Positions 44,145-51,846 of a stretch of 64,000 nt of DNA are shown here, one piece after another. A program made the translations under genes and the position numbers. Source of the stretch: Bacillus sp. ISL-34 (lineage in GTDB: Bacteria > Bacillota > Bacilli > Bacillales > DSM-1321); contig NZ_JAGGQJ010000023.1 in NCBI RefSeq assembly GCF_018613325.1, positions 248,001-312,000 on the forward strand, given 5' to 3'. Positions within the stretch are counted from its first letter, which is position 1. Every line of letters begins with the position of its first letter. Below the pieces are notes generated by a model. The model was not told the DNA's origin. It ran no database searches and saw only the letters and a program-made list of their open reading frames with translations.

Positions 44145-44183
44145 ACGGGATTCTAGATCCTGGATAGAGCAGGAGTGAACGAT

Positions 44184-45326
44184 TTGCGGAAATTGTTTAA
44201 TATTGTGGTCCTCATACTCCTACTCTCTGGATTATGGTATGGATATGGTAAAGATATTCAGGAGTCTGGATTCAAAGCGGGGGCTGATGCCTTTGCATCA
44301 GATGTTCGTTCCTTTATAAACGGGCCCGAGGTTTCGGTTGCCTTGGAAAAACTGAGTACTGGAGTCAGCAGCCTGATTGGCTCGCTTACGGAAACATTGG
44401 ATAACGCTTCTGAAAAAGAATCGCAGGAAACGGAAAAAGTGAAAAAGCCAGCACTGGAAGCACCTGCAGATGCCTCCTTTTCAGTCCGTAATATCGAAAT
44501 TGGCGACACGAAGGATGATGTAGAAAAATTGGCAGGTGAAGCTCAGCGGAATACGCGGAATGAATATGGCGTAGACTGGTTCGCCTATCACGAAAATTAT
44601 CAAAACTTCTTCATGGTTGCCTACGATAACAACAATAAAGTTGTTGGTTTATATACGAACCAAGATTTGATTTCCTCAAAGGAAGGCATTAAACGCGGCA
44701 CTCCCAAAGAAACCGTGACCGGGAAAATGGGGGAGCCTGTAACAAAACTGCTTAAAGGAAACGTCTATTACCAGATTCGAAGTGACAGCGGCGAATACGA
44801 TATGTTTGAAATGGATAATAGCTATGTGACCATTTTTTATGACAAGCATGAGAAAAATACTGTCACGGCAATCCAAATCATCGACGCAAAACTCGAAAAG
44901 CAAAAGAGCGGCTATTTTGCAGAAGCCGGTCCCGGATTAAAGAAGGGCTTTGAATATCAATTATTCGATTTGACCAATGCATCACGGGTCAATCATGATC
45001 TCTCAGTGCTTTCATGGGATAAACAAGTGAAGGTCACTGCACAGGATCATAGTGCAGATATGGCCGTGAATCAATACTTCAACCATACAAACCGTGAAGG
45101 TGAATCCCCTTTCGACCGGATGGAAGAGGACAAAATCAATTTTCGAATGGCGGGGGAAAACCTGGCTGCCGGTCAGAATAGCAGTATCTTTGCCCATGAA
45201 GGTCTAATGAATTCCATTGGACACAGGGAAAACAAATTACAGAAGGATTTTGAAGCGCTCGGTGTCGGAGTTGCCTTCGATGAAGAAGATAAACCATATT
45301 ATACGGAGAACTATTTGTCGAAATGA
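44184..45326 (+). CDS. ylbC: CAP-domain protein, YlbC-like
   Basis: 380 residues from the TTG at 44184 (AGGAG 7 nt upstream). An N-terminal hydrophobic segment anchors or exports the protein. A CAP-associated domain spans about residues 95-240 (IEIGDTKDDVEKLAGEAQRN, DNNNKVVGLYTNQD), then a CAP/SCP domain: LTNASRVNHDLSVLSWDK, the conserved HSADMAVNQYFNHTNREGES and GENLAAGQ. Same architecture as B. subtilis YlbC. Role at the cell surface or in sporulation is not established. Confidence 0.88.
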   Translation: MRKLFNIVVLILLLSGLWYGYGKDIQESGFKAGADAFASDVRSFINGPEVSVALEKLSTGVSSLIGSLTETLDNASEKESQETEKVKKPALEAPADASFSVRNIEIGDTKDDVEKLAGEAQRNTRNEYGVDWFAYHENYQNFFMVAYDNNNKVVGLYTNQDLISSKEGIKRGTPKETVTGKMGEPVTKLLKGNVYYQIRSDSGEYDMFEMDNSYVTIFYDKHEKNTVTAIQIIDAKLEKQKSGYFAEAGPGLKKGFEYQLFDLTNASRVNHDLSVLSWDKQVKVTAQDHSADMAVNQYFNHTNREGESPFDRMEEDKINFRMAGENLAAGQNSSIFAHEGLMNSIGHRENKLQKDFEALGVGVAFDEEDKPYYTENYLSK

Positions 45327-45329
45327 ACC

Positions 45330-45367
45330 AAAAAGCTGTGCATGGGAAAATCCTGCACAGCTTTTTT
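45330..45367 (+). terminator. Terminator of the CAP-domain gene
   Basis: AAAAAGCTGTGCA pairs with TGCACAGCTTTTT. A second hairpin at 45381-45405 (ACATCCATT/AATGGATGC) may serve the convergent transporter gene. Confidence 0.85.
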
Positions 45368-45416
45368 CATACAAGAAAGGACATCCATTTATAAGAATGG
45401 ATGCCCATGTTTTAAA

Positions 45417-46610
45417 TCACCAAACGAATAATCCAACGACCATGGCACTTAGCAAGGAAACAGCCATGCCGCTAACCAGCAGTTTCCAAACATTCCTTCC
45501 GATAATGTTCGATTTCTCATCATTGAGGATGGAATTGAATGTTCCATAAATCATGCCTACTGTACTGAAGTTTGCAAATGACGTCAAATAAGTGACAGCC
45601 ACAGCGACTGTATGCGGAGACAATGTACTGACTTTATCTTTTAAATCGAGCAAGGCAACGAACTCATTTGTGGCAAGCTTGATTCCCATCAATTGAGCGA
45701 CGTACATGGCATCATGTCCAGATAGTCCAAGCAGGAATGCAAATGGGCTAAAAATGACAGAGAAAATCTTCTGAATGGTCAAGCCATCCACAAAGAAACC
45801 GAAAATGCCGTTTACGCTGGCCGTTAACGCCACATAGCCGATAACCATTGCCATGATGACGAAGACCATTTTGGCCCCAACCAGCATACTGTTGGAAATG
45901 GTGGAAAAGAAATCTTTACGTTCCTCTTTAGAAGGTACATAAACGACGTCTTCCTCTTTGCTGACGTCGACGGGATTCAGCATGTTAGCTATCAGCAAGG
46001 CATTTAAGCAATTCAAAGGTATCGCTACAAAAACATAGGTTGCCGGTACCATGGACAGGTAGGCTCCAATGATTGAACCACTGATGCTGCTCATGCTCAT
46101 GATTCCAAATGTCAATAGACGCTGATCCTTAATCGCACTGAGCTGCATGCGGAGAACGGCAAGTGCCTCGGTATTCCCAAGGAACATCATCTGAATAGAA
46201 AAGAAACTCTCAAGTTTTGGCAAACCGGATACTTTTGAGATGAGCCATCCCACTTTATCAATGATCCAAGTAAGTATACCGAAATACGATAAAACATCAA
46301 AAAACGTGATAATGAAGATAATTGGCATCAATGCGCTGAAAAAGAAATCCACTTGTTCATTTGCCATGAGTGAAGGAAAAACAAAAGAAATCCCTTCATT
46401 TGCACATTCAATCAACCAGGTGAAGAATGAAGCGATCAGATTGATGACCCACGCCCCTATTTTAGTCGACAACATGAACCATGTGATAAGCAATTCAAGA
46501 ACCAGCAAGGTAAGAATCGCTTTCCACTTAACGTTCCTTTTATTAGGTGAACAAAGATAAACGATGCCCATTACAACTAAAACACCTAGTATATTCAATA
46601 AGAAATACAT
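45417..46610 (-). CDS. nupG: Purine nucleoside transporter, NupG/CNT family
   Basis: 397 residues from the ATG at 46610 (AAAGGGGATG upstream). Concentrative nucleoside transporter with about ten membrane helices; family signatures are FLGNTEALAVLRMQLSAI and SGHDAMYVAQLMGIKLATNE. Proton- or sodium-coupled uptake of nucleosides. A guanine-type riboswitch precedes it, as for B. subtilis nupG, so purine nucleosides are the expected substrates. Confidence 0.9.
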   Translation of the reverse strand: MYFLLNILGVLVVMGIVYLCSPNKRNVKWKAILTLLVLELLITWFMLSTKIGAWVINLIASFFTWLIECANEGISFVFPSLMANEQVDFFFSALMPIIFIITFFDVLSYFGILTWIIDKVGWLISKVSGLPKLESFFSIQMMFLGNTEALAVLRMQLSAIKDQRLLTFGIMSMSSISGSIIGAYLSMVPATYVFVAIPLNCLNALLIANMLNPVDVSKEEDVVYVPSKEERKDFFSTISNSMLVGAKMVFVIMAMVIGYVALTASVNGIFGFFVDGLTIQKIFSVIFSPFAFLLGLSGHDAMYVAQLMGIKLATNEFVALLDLKDKVSTLSPHTVAVAVTYLTSFANFSTVGMIYGTFNSILNDEKSNIIGRNVWKLLVSGMAVSLLSAMVVGLFVW

Positions 46611-46664
46611 GCTTTCATCCCCTTTGGCTATATCATTTCCCATTCGTTTTTTTTATATAAAAAG

Positions 46665-46716
46665 CCCTCACCTTTTTACACTTTCAGCCGCAGGAAGAAA
46701 GTGTGAAAAAGTAAGA
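46665..46716 (-). terminator. Terminator stem of the guanine riboswitch
   Basis: CTCACCTTTTTACACTTTC (46667-46685) pairs with GAAAGTGTGAAAAAGTAAG (46697-46715) with one mismatch and a few G-U pairs; followed on the minus strand by GGCTTTTT. Confidence 0.7.
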
Positions 46717-46790
46717 GCCCTCATTCAAACATGTTATATGGATCACAAGCGAACCATCATAAACGTGTTTCTCTCTTCTATTTTCATACT

Positions 46791-46860
46791 TCCTTGTAGT
46801 CCGGCATTACGGCTGCCAGGTAGAAACTATCAGACCATCGTCACTGATATTATACAAGGA
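46791..46860 (-). promoter_or_regulatory. Purine (guanine-class) riboswitch aptamer
   Basis: On the minus strand P1 is CCTTGTA/TACAAGG, P2 is TATCAG/CTGATA, the J2/3 segment is AGTTTCTACC, and P3 follows. The 3' joining segment reads GGACTACAAGG with C at the specificity position (U would mean adenine). It controls the nupG-like gene 180 bp downstream through the terminator. Confidence 0.9.
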
Positions 46861-47132
46861 TATTTTTAAAATAAATTTCTTAGGAAAGATATCATTTTAA
46901 ATCAGTTTATTTTTAATTACAATACGTTTTAAAGTTGTTATATTAATATAAATTTTTTGAAAACAGTTAAGAAAGTCTCAGAAGGACCGATGTTGGGTAA
47001 TACTTAAGAAGGAGTTGGCTTAAACTATAAACGGCCCCATCTAAAGAGGACTTAAATAAGCTTCCCAGTTGCTTCAATTCATCATACTGACCATTACATC
47101 TCCTTTACAGGAAATAAGGACGTGAATTTTTT

Positions 47133-47837
47133 GTGGACTTTTTTAATAGCCAGGAAACTCTTACTGCCATTCAGTGGACTTTAAGAGCCATTATATCCTT
47201 CTTCTTTTTACTTTTTTCGGTTAAATTGATGGGGCAGCGGTCCATTTCGCAGTTAAGGTTACTTGATTTTATAATGGCCTTAATTATTGGGAACATTCTT
47301 GCCCACCCTTTATCTGATGAACAGTTAGGTTTGAAGGGCTCAATGATTACGACCTTTGTATTAGTGATTTTATATATAATTAGTGTGTTTACAAGTCTTA
47401 AGTGGGGCAAACTCCGAAGGTTTTTTGACTCCGACCCCTTTCCACTTATCGAAAATGGACAAATCATTTACAAAAGCTTAGCAAGGGCCCGAATCTCCAT
47501 CGATGTTTTATTATCGGAATTAAGAAAAGAAAAAGTCGAAGATATTCAAAAAGTATCCCTCGCACTATGGGAACCGGGTGGTACCATTTCATTGTTTTTA
47601 TATCCTCAATATGAAGCAGTAACCCCAGCAGATATGCACCTAGCAACAAATGCCTTCGCTTTTCCTAAAACGATCATTAAAGAAGGAAAGATTGATTCTA
47701 AAGAATTAAATCGGGGCGGTAAAGACGAAGCATGGCTGAAAAACAGAATCAAAATAACATATAATGCCGACGTGAACGAGATTTTATTAGCAACTCTTGA
47801 TAATAACGATAACTTAAAGGTCTTTTTCTACAAATAG
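47133..47837 (+). CDS. DUF421 membrane protein (YetF family)
   Basis: 234 residues: three N-terminal membrane helices (IISFFFLLFSVKLMGQRSIS in the first) and a two-part cytoplasmic DUF421 domain with ENGQIIYKSLARARISIDVL, the usual LLSELRKEKVEDIQKVSLA and EPGGTISLFLYPQ. GTG start; AAGGA lies 13 nt upstream, longer than usual. Family members such as YetF and YdfR are spore- or stress-associated in Bacillus, with no biochemical function settled. Confidence 0.88.
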   Translation: MDFFNSQETLTAIQWTLRAIISFFFLLFSVKLMGQRSISQLRLLDFIMALIIGNILAHPLSDEQLGLKGSMITTFVLVILYIISVFTSLKWGKLRRFFDSDPFPLIENGQIIYKSLARARISIDVLLSELRKEKVEDIQKVSLALWEPGGTISLFLYPQYEAVTPADMHLATNAFAFPKTIIKEGKIDSKELNRGGKDEAWLKNRIKITYNADVNEILLATLDNNDNLKVFFYK

Positions 47838-47869
47838 ATACTTAAGAACACTTTGGAGCCAAAATAAAA

Positions 47870-47937
47870 TCCCCTCAAGCATTGTGTCAAGCCTACATAT
47901 GAATGTAGGCTTTTTACACGTTCAGCTTAAAGGGGAT
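47870..47937. terminator. Nested hairpins between DUF421 and carboxylesterase genes
   Basis: Inner AAGCCTACAT/ATGTAGGCTT followed by T for the plus-strand gene; an outer AAATCCCCT ... AGGGGATTT pair may serve the minus-strand gene. Confidence 0.75.
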
Positions 47938-47952
47938 TTATGAACTCGCTTA

Positions 47953-48699
47953 TTACTCCGACCAATTCAGTGTATTTAAGAATTTATAAACATCCTCATA
48001 CACCTGCTCACGTTCCTTGCCCAATGTGATAATATGACCAGATTTTTCATACCAGATCAAGTGTTTATGCTGCGTATCGACTTCATTGAAAATCGCTGTA
48101 GCACTTTCCGTATAGTCGGGATCATCCAAACGCCCTTGTAAAACAAGAGTTGGTGATGTGATCAAATCTAAATTTTCACCTGTCTCATTTATAATATTCA
48201 ACACATCTTTTAGTTGAGGCATAGGCTCTTCTTCAAGCAGCTTCACTTCTGAAGCAATTTGGTCTGCATCTTTGCCCTCAAACTTCTTATAAGCCTGTGC
48301 ATAATTGAGCAAGCGGTTCTTTTGACGATCGATACTTTTTCCTTGCGTCGGAGCGCACATTGAAACAACCCCTGTTACAGGCAATTCAATTCCCACTTTT
48401 AATGAGAAAACTCCTCCTAAAGAAATTCCTACAACGGCAATTTCCTCATAGCCTTCCTCTTTAAGGAATTGATAACCATCAACTACGTCTTTCCACCATT
48501 CCTTTGGACCTGTTTTAGCAAGTTCCTCGGCTGATACTCCGTGCCCACTATAAAGAGGTCCGTGGCAAGTATAGTCGAGATCATTCAAGTATTTCCCTAA
48601 TTTCTTCATATCTCCTGTACTTCCGGTAAACCCGTGAAGTAAAAGAACAGCTCTTTTTCCACCTCTGTATGTGAATGACTCAGGTGCTTTCACTTTCAT
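47953..48699 (-). CDS. est: Carboxylesterase (Est30/YvaK type)
   Basis: 248 residues, alpha/beta hydrolase. Oxyanion region LLLHGFTGSTGDMKKLGKYL, nucleophile elbow VVGISLGG, acid in LQGRLDDPDYTESA and base in YEKSGHIITLGKE, as in Geobacillus Est30. It hydrolyses short to medium-chain esters in the cytoplasm. In many bacilli it lies with rnr and secG; here it is alone. Confidence 0.92.
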   Translation of the reverse strand: MKVKAPESFTYRGGKRAVLLLHGFTGSTGDMKKLGKYLNDLDYTCHGPLYSGHGVSAEELAKTGPKEWWKDVVDGYQFLKEEGYEEIAVVGISLGGVFSLKVGIELPVTGVVSMCAPTQGKSIDRQKNRLLNYAQAYKKFEGKDADQIASEVKLLEEEPMPQLKDVLNIINETGENLDLITSPTLVLQGRLDDPDYTESATAIFNEVDTQHKHLIWYEKSGHIITLGKEREQVYEDVYKFLNTLNWSE

Positions 48700-48958
48700 C
48701 TAACTAGGACCTTCTTTCTTTGCTCTTGTTGATAAATAGAATCTAAATGATTTTCAAAAAAAAATCAATTAATACCCCTTGAGTAGGGATTCTTCTATCC
48801 TATTCCGTATTTTCATTAAAACAATTAAATCATGTATATAGTATACTTACCACACTCTTCACAACTAATCCGTTCCGAAGCACATTTTACTATGATTAAA
48901 ATTATTTAGCAATCGTCATTTAACCATTTTTTTTAAGAAAAGTAAAATGCACCTTGTG

Positions 48959-48976
48959 ATACGATGTACAACGTAT
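48959..48976. promoter_or_regulatory. Candidate PadR operator
   Basis: ATACGATGTACAACGTAT is an 18-bp palindrome with one mismatched pair; the GTAC centre and spacing resemble PadR-family sites. It lies 34 bp before the padR start, so autoregulation is likely. Confidence 0.5.
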
Positions 48977-49009
48977 TACACTTTAAAAATGAAAAGGAGG
49001 AGAATTTAT

Positions 49010-49330
49010 TTGGATAAAGAATTAATGAAGGGAAGCATTGACCTCCTTTTGCTTTCACTTCTTTCACAAAAAAAGCTATACGGCTATGAAATCACGAAGA
49101 TCTTGAAGGAAATGAGCATGGGAAAATATCAAATAAGTGAAGGCACCCTCTACTCCGCCCTTAAACGGTTAGAAAAAAAAGAATTCATAAAAGGCCATTG
49201 GAAAGAGTCCGAATCAGCCCGCAGGAAATATTATCATGTCACCGATAATGGACAAACCGAACTTGAACGGAAACGAGAATGCTTTTTTTTCCTCGAAAAA
49301 TTAGTTCGGAAAAGCACAGAGCAATTCTAA
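49010..49330 (+). CDS. PadR-family regulator
   Basis: 106 residues from the TTG at 49010 (AAAAGGAGGAG upstream). Winged helix: MKGSIDLLLLSLLSQKKLYG, then YQISEGTLYSALKRLEKKEF and ARRKYYHVTDNGQTELERKR. The usual partner membrane gene (DUF1700 or ABC type) is missing; a terminator and a repeat array follow, so this regulator acts on itself or in trans. Confidence 0.9.
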   Translation: MDKELMKGSIDLLLLSLLSQKKLYGYEITKILKEMSMGKYQISEGTLYSALKRLEKKEFIKGHWKESESARRKYYHVTDNGQTELERKRECFFFLEKLVRKSTEQF

Positions 49331-49336
49331 ACAAAA

Positions 49337-49385
49337 TAAAAAGCTCCCGCACCCAATAATGGAATGGTGCAGGAAGCTTTTTTTG
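49337..49385 (+). terminator. Terminator of the PadR gene
   Basis: AAAAAGCTCCCGCACC pairs imperfectly with GGTGCAGGAAGCTTTTT, followed by T. Confidence 0.7.
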
Positions 49386-49404
49386 CTGTTCGTAAGATGG
49401 GGCT

Positions 49405-49630
49405 GCACTCATGACTTCGCGCCGTTTACTCGTGAATTTGGGCCATTCACTCGTTAATTTTACACTTTGCTCGTGAATTCGTGCTGCACTCATGATTTTG
49501 CGCTGTTTACTCGTGAATTTCGCACTTTTACTCGTGAGTTTAGGCTATTTACTCGTGAAATTGGGCCATTTACTCGTGAATTTTGCACTTTTACTCGTGA
49601 ATTCGCACCACACTCATGATTTTGCACGTG
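49405..49630. repeat. 21-bp tandem array between padR and the Cys-rich gene (about 10 units)
   Basis: Full units at 49425, 49446, 49506, 49527, 49548, 49569 and 49590 are 21 bp and start TTTACTCGTGA or close to it; two or three shortened units (CACTCATGATTTTGC) intervene. Unit ends alternate GGGCCA-like and GCACT-like. This is the same repeat family as at 16170-16295, 33 kb away. Confidence 0.88.
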
Positions 49631-49656
49631 AACTTTTGCGTTACTCCAATCCACGC

Positions 49657-49685
49657 AAAAAAAGGACCTAATTTGGTCCTTTTTT
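49657..49685. terminator. Bidirectional terminator after the Cys-rich gene
   Basis: AAAAAAAGGACC pairs with GGTCCTTTTTT; it overlaps the stop codon of the 49-residue gene. Confidence 0.8.
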
Positions 49686-49817
49686 GTCTATTCCTTTATG
49701 TTTGCGATAATTGGCGCAGGAGAGTTTCATACATTCCCCTTGAACATGCGGGCCATATTTTTCACGAAAGGACTCGAGGCAATAGCATTTATCTTCTTCT
49801 TTTTTGGTTCCATCCAT
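49668..49817 (-). CDS. 49-residue Cys-rich protein in the preQ1-controlled operon
   Basis: A short gene not evident from long ORFs. AAGGAGGG stands 9 nt before the ATG, 21 bp after the transporter stop, and the stop codon enters the terminator, so it fits as the second gene of that operon. Four cysteines: KCYCLESFREKYG with two, then GECMKLSCANYRKHK with two (positions 11, 13, 29, 34), consistent with metal binding. A charged N-terminus (MDGTKKEEDK) and no membrane helix. I do not know a homologue. Confidence 0.7.
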   Translation of the reverse strand: MDGTKKEEDKCYCLESFREKYGPHVQGECMKLSCANYRKHKGIDKKGPN

Positions 49818-49838
49818 CGAGTGCATCCCTCCTTGCAT

Positions 49839-50381
49839 TTAACTGGAGACTACACGTTTCTCCAGTTCTACGTTGATTCGTCCCAAAAGTACGGCGCCGA
49901 TTGACTGAATGATGGTTTTAACGATGATTTGGCCGATAACCGCAGCGGGTACTGCTTCCCATGGCAATATATTGGCACCAAGTGGACTTAGGCCAATCAC
50001 GACAAATATCACCGAATCGAAAAATCCCCCAACGATCCCGCTATAAAACACCCTCCAACTCATCGGGAGCTTTAAACGGGTATAAATTTCCGTGTCCGCT
50101 GTTTCTGCGACCATGAACGATAAGGCGGAAGCAAATACAATCAATAACGTATCCCCTAATAAGAATGATACACACGCAGATAAAATAAGTGCAGTGACGA
50201 TACATATATAGGTCTTTGCGCGGCCGAATTTATTCTGGACCAGATCTCGGAAGATGAAGGTTCCCCCGATGAGCAATGTACCCATCGGAATGATGAACAT
50301 GCCAAAGTGTAATGGTGCAAAAGCTGCTGTAACCACATTCGCCGTGATGATGGATACTAAATACAATAAAATTCTTAACAT
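49839..50381 (-). CDS. Queuosine precursor transporter (VUT/YhhQ family)
   Basis: 180 residues with about six membrane helices. Family blocks: MFIIPMGTLLIGGTFIFRDL, SFMVAETADTEIYTRLK and SGIVGGFFDSVIFVVIGLSP. YhhQ-type proteins import preQ0, preQ1 or queuine for tRNA queuosine. A preQ1-I riboswitch upstream supports this role directly. AAGGAGAATTAAG precedes the ATG. Confidence 0.92.
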   Translation of the reverse strand: MLRILLYLVSIITANVVTAAFAPLHFGMFIIPMGTLLIGGTFIFRDLVQNKFGRAKTYICIVTALILSACVSFLLGDTLLIVFASALSFMVAETADTEIYTRLKLPMSWRVFYSGIVGGFFDSVIFVVIGLSPLGANILPWEAVPAAVIGQIIVKTIIQSIGAVLLGRINVELEKRVVSS

Positions 50382-50402
50382 TTCTTAATTCTCCTTATAC
50401 AG

Positions 50403-50480
50403 AAAAAACAGCACCCTAAGAAAGAGCACTGTTCTCCTTAGTTTTTTTGAGAGGGTAGCTAGAACCTCTTCCGCCGGGCG
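50403..50480 (-). promoter_or_regulatory. preQ1-I riboswitch of the transporter gene
   Basis: On the minus strand AGAGGTTCTAGCTACCCTCT, then CAAAAAAACTAA (50469-50438): P1 hairpin, conserved loop and the A-rich tail that forms the pseudoknot. It is followed by a terminator hairpin AACAGTGC/GTGCTGTT with six T. Nearly identical to the element before queC. Confidence 0.92.
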
Positions 50481-50500
50481 GATTATCATTTTCCTTATTT

Positions 50501-50529
50501 ATCGTAGCTTGAAAGCGATTAGAAATCAA
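50501..50529 (-). promoter_or_regulatory. Promoter of the preQ1-controlled transporter
   Basis: TTGATT (50529-50524), a 17-bp spacer and TACGAT (50506-50501). Sequence and spacer are almost the same as for the queC promoter. Confidence 0.6.
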
Positions 50530-50725
50530 GAAGTTTCCATATGGCCGATTTTCTGCACGGGAATGATGAATCCGGTATTAGCAATGCACTTTCAAATCTT
50601 CTTCTTTGCACCCGATTTCTGTCGCAGAAAACTGCTTGACCGGCAGCATATGAAAAACGGACAATCATTGATAGAGTTATGTTACGATCTTGATATGAGG
50701 TATAAACGCGGGGAGGAAAAAAATT

Positions 50726-51208
50726 ATGAAAGAAACAACGTTTGTCTATCCTATTTATATCGCAACCACACCAGAGAAGCTTTGGGAAGCACTGACGAAT
50801 GGTGAAATCACGAAGAAATATCACTTTGGATGCCAAGTCCAGTCTGACTGGCAAGAAGGTTCAAGCGTCAAATATTTGCTGGAAGATGGGCGTATTACTG
50901 ATCATGGTAATGTACATAAGTGTGAGCCGTTGCACCTGCTCTCGTATACATGGAACATGGCGGTAGACGAAACATCTCGCGAGTATCCTACTCGGGTCAC
51001 TTTTGTCCTGCAGCCTATGGACGATTCCACAGTGAAGTTAACGCTTAAGCATGAGGAGCTTTTGGAGACCGATTTCGTATATGATGACAATACCTTTAAA
51101 GGCTTGAATAATGGATGGCGGGCAATTTTAAGTAACCTGAAGAGCTTGCTTGAAACTGGACGGACCCTGCCGCCAATATCAGTAGATTGGGATAGCGGAA
51201 AACTATAA
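50726..51208 (+). CDS. SRPBCC/AHSA1-domain protein
   Basis: 160 residues, START-like fold: VYPIYIATTPEKLWEALTNG at the N-terminus, EPLHLLSYTWNM in the middle, GLNNGWRAILSNLKSLLETG at the end. Such proteins bind hydrophobic ligands or assist Hsp90-like partners; in Bacillus many are linked to ArsR regulators, absent here. CGGGGAGG precedes the ATG. Another SRPBCC gene follows 27 bp later and is probably co-transcribed. Confidence 0.88.
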   Translation: MKETTFVYPIYIATTPEKLWEALTNGEITKKYHFGCQVQSDWQEGSSVKYLLEDGRITDHGNVHKCEPLHLLSYTWNMAVDETSREYPTRVTFVLQPMDDSTVKLTLKHEELLETDFVYDDNTFKGLNNGWRAILSNLKSLLETGRTLPPISVDWDSGKL

Positions 51209-51235
51209 AAACAAATCGAAAGAGAGTTGATAGTG

Positions 51236-51676
51236 ATGGATACTCAAATAATTACGAAATTTAAGATAGTCAAGCCAGCTAAAGAAGTGTTTGAAGCCAT
51301 AGTGAACCCTGAAAAAATCGGGAATTTTTGGTTCTCATCGAGTTCTGCAAGATGGGAACAAGGCAGGACGCTTACATTGAGATACAACGAATACGATGCT
51401 GACGTGGGTATTAATGTATTGGAAGTCGAGGAAAATAGGAAGATCGTGTTTTCATGGGGAGAGAATAATCAAGAAACGGTTGTTACAATTAGACTAAAAG
51501 AATTGGATAAAACGAGTACAATTATTGAAGTAAACGAATCAGGTTTGAGTGAGGACGACCCTGAAATAATAAACAAAATGATCGGACAAAAAGAAGGTTG
51601 GGTTTATACATTAACCTGTTTAAAGGGTTATTTAGAAAATGGCGTTAATACTTTGAGAGCATCAATAATTTTTTAA
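51236..51676 (+). CDS. SRPBCC/AHSA1-domain protein (second)
   Basis: 146 residues from the ATG at 51236. FKIVKPAKEVFEAIVNPEKI at the start, LEVEENRKIVFSWGENNQ, and the family end GWVYTLTCLKGYLENGVN. Related to but clearly different from the gene before it. Ligand unknown. A hairpin terminator lies 110 bp downstream. Confidence 0.88.
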   Translation: MDTQIITKFKIVKPAKEVFEAIVNPEKIGNFWFSSSSARWEQGRTLTLRYNEYDADVGINVLEVEENRKIVFSWGENNQETVVTIRLKELDKTSTIIEVNESGLSEDDPEIINKMIGQKEGWVYTLTCLKGYLENGVNTLRASIIF

Positions 51677-51785
51677 TTCTTAAAGGGTGCTGGTTCAGAT
51701 TTAGAAAGATCACTAATGTTTAAGCATGGTGTGTAAGTCTATAAAAAACAACTAATTTTTACGGGAGAAGACTTTGATGTTTCCG

Positions 51786-51819
51786 ATAAAAAACTCAAGG
51801 ATAACACCCTTGAGTTTTT
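51786..51819 (+). terminator. Terminator of the SRPBCC pair
   Basis: AAAACTCAAGG pairs with CCTTGAGTTTT around a 7-nt loop. It also lies just after the minus-strand HD gene, so it may work in both directions. Confidence 0.8.
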
Positions 51820-51846
51820 GACTTTCCGTATGGTTTGACACGGCAT

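Noticed and set aside
49616-49904. Plus-strand ORFs opposite the Cys-rich gene
   Set aside because: They have no ribosome sites and are antisense to the transporter and the 49-residue gene, both of which have strong support.
50509-50805. 98-residue ORF before the first SRPBCC gene as an ArsR-type regulator
   Set aside because: No helix-turn-helix motif, and it overlaps the start of the SRPBCC gene and the promoter of the transporter.
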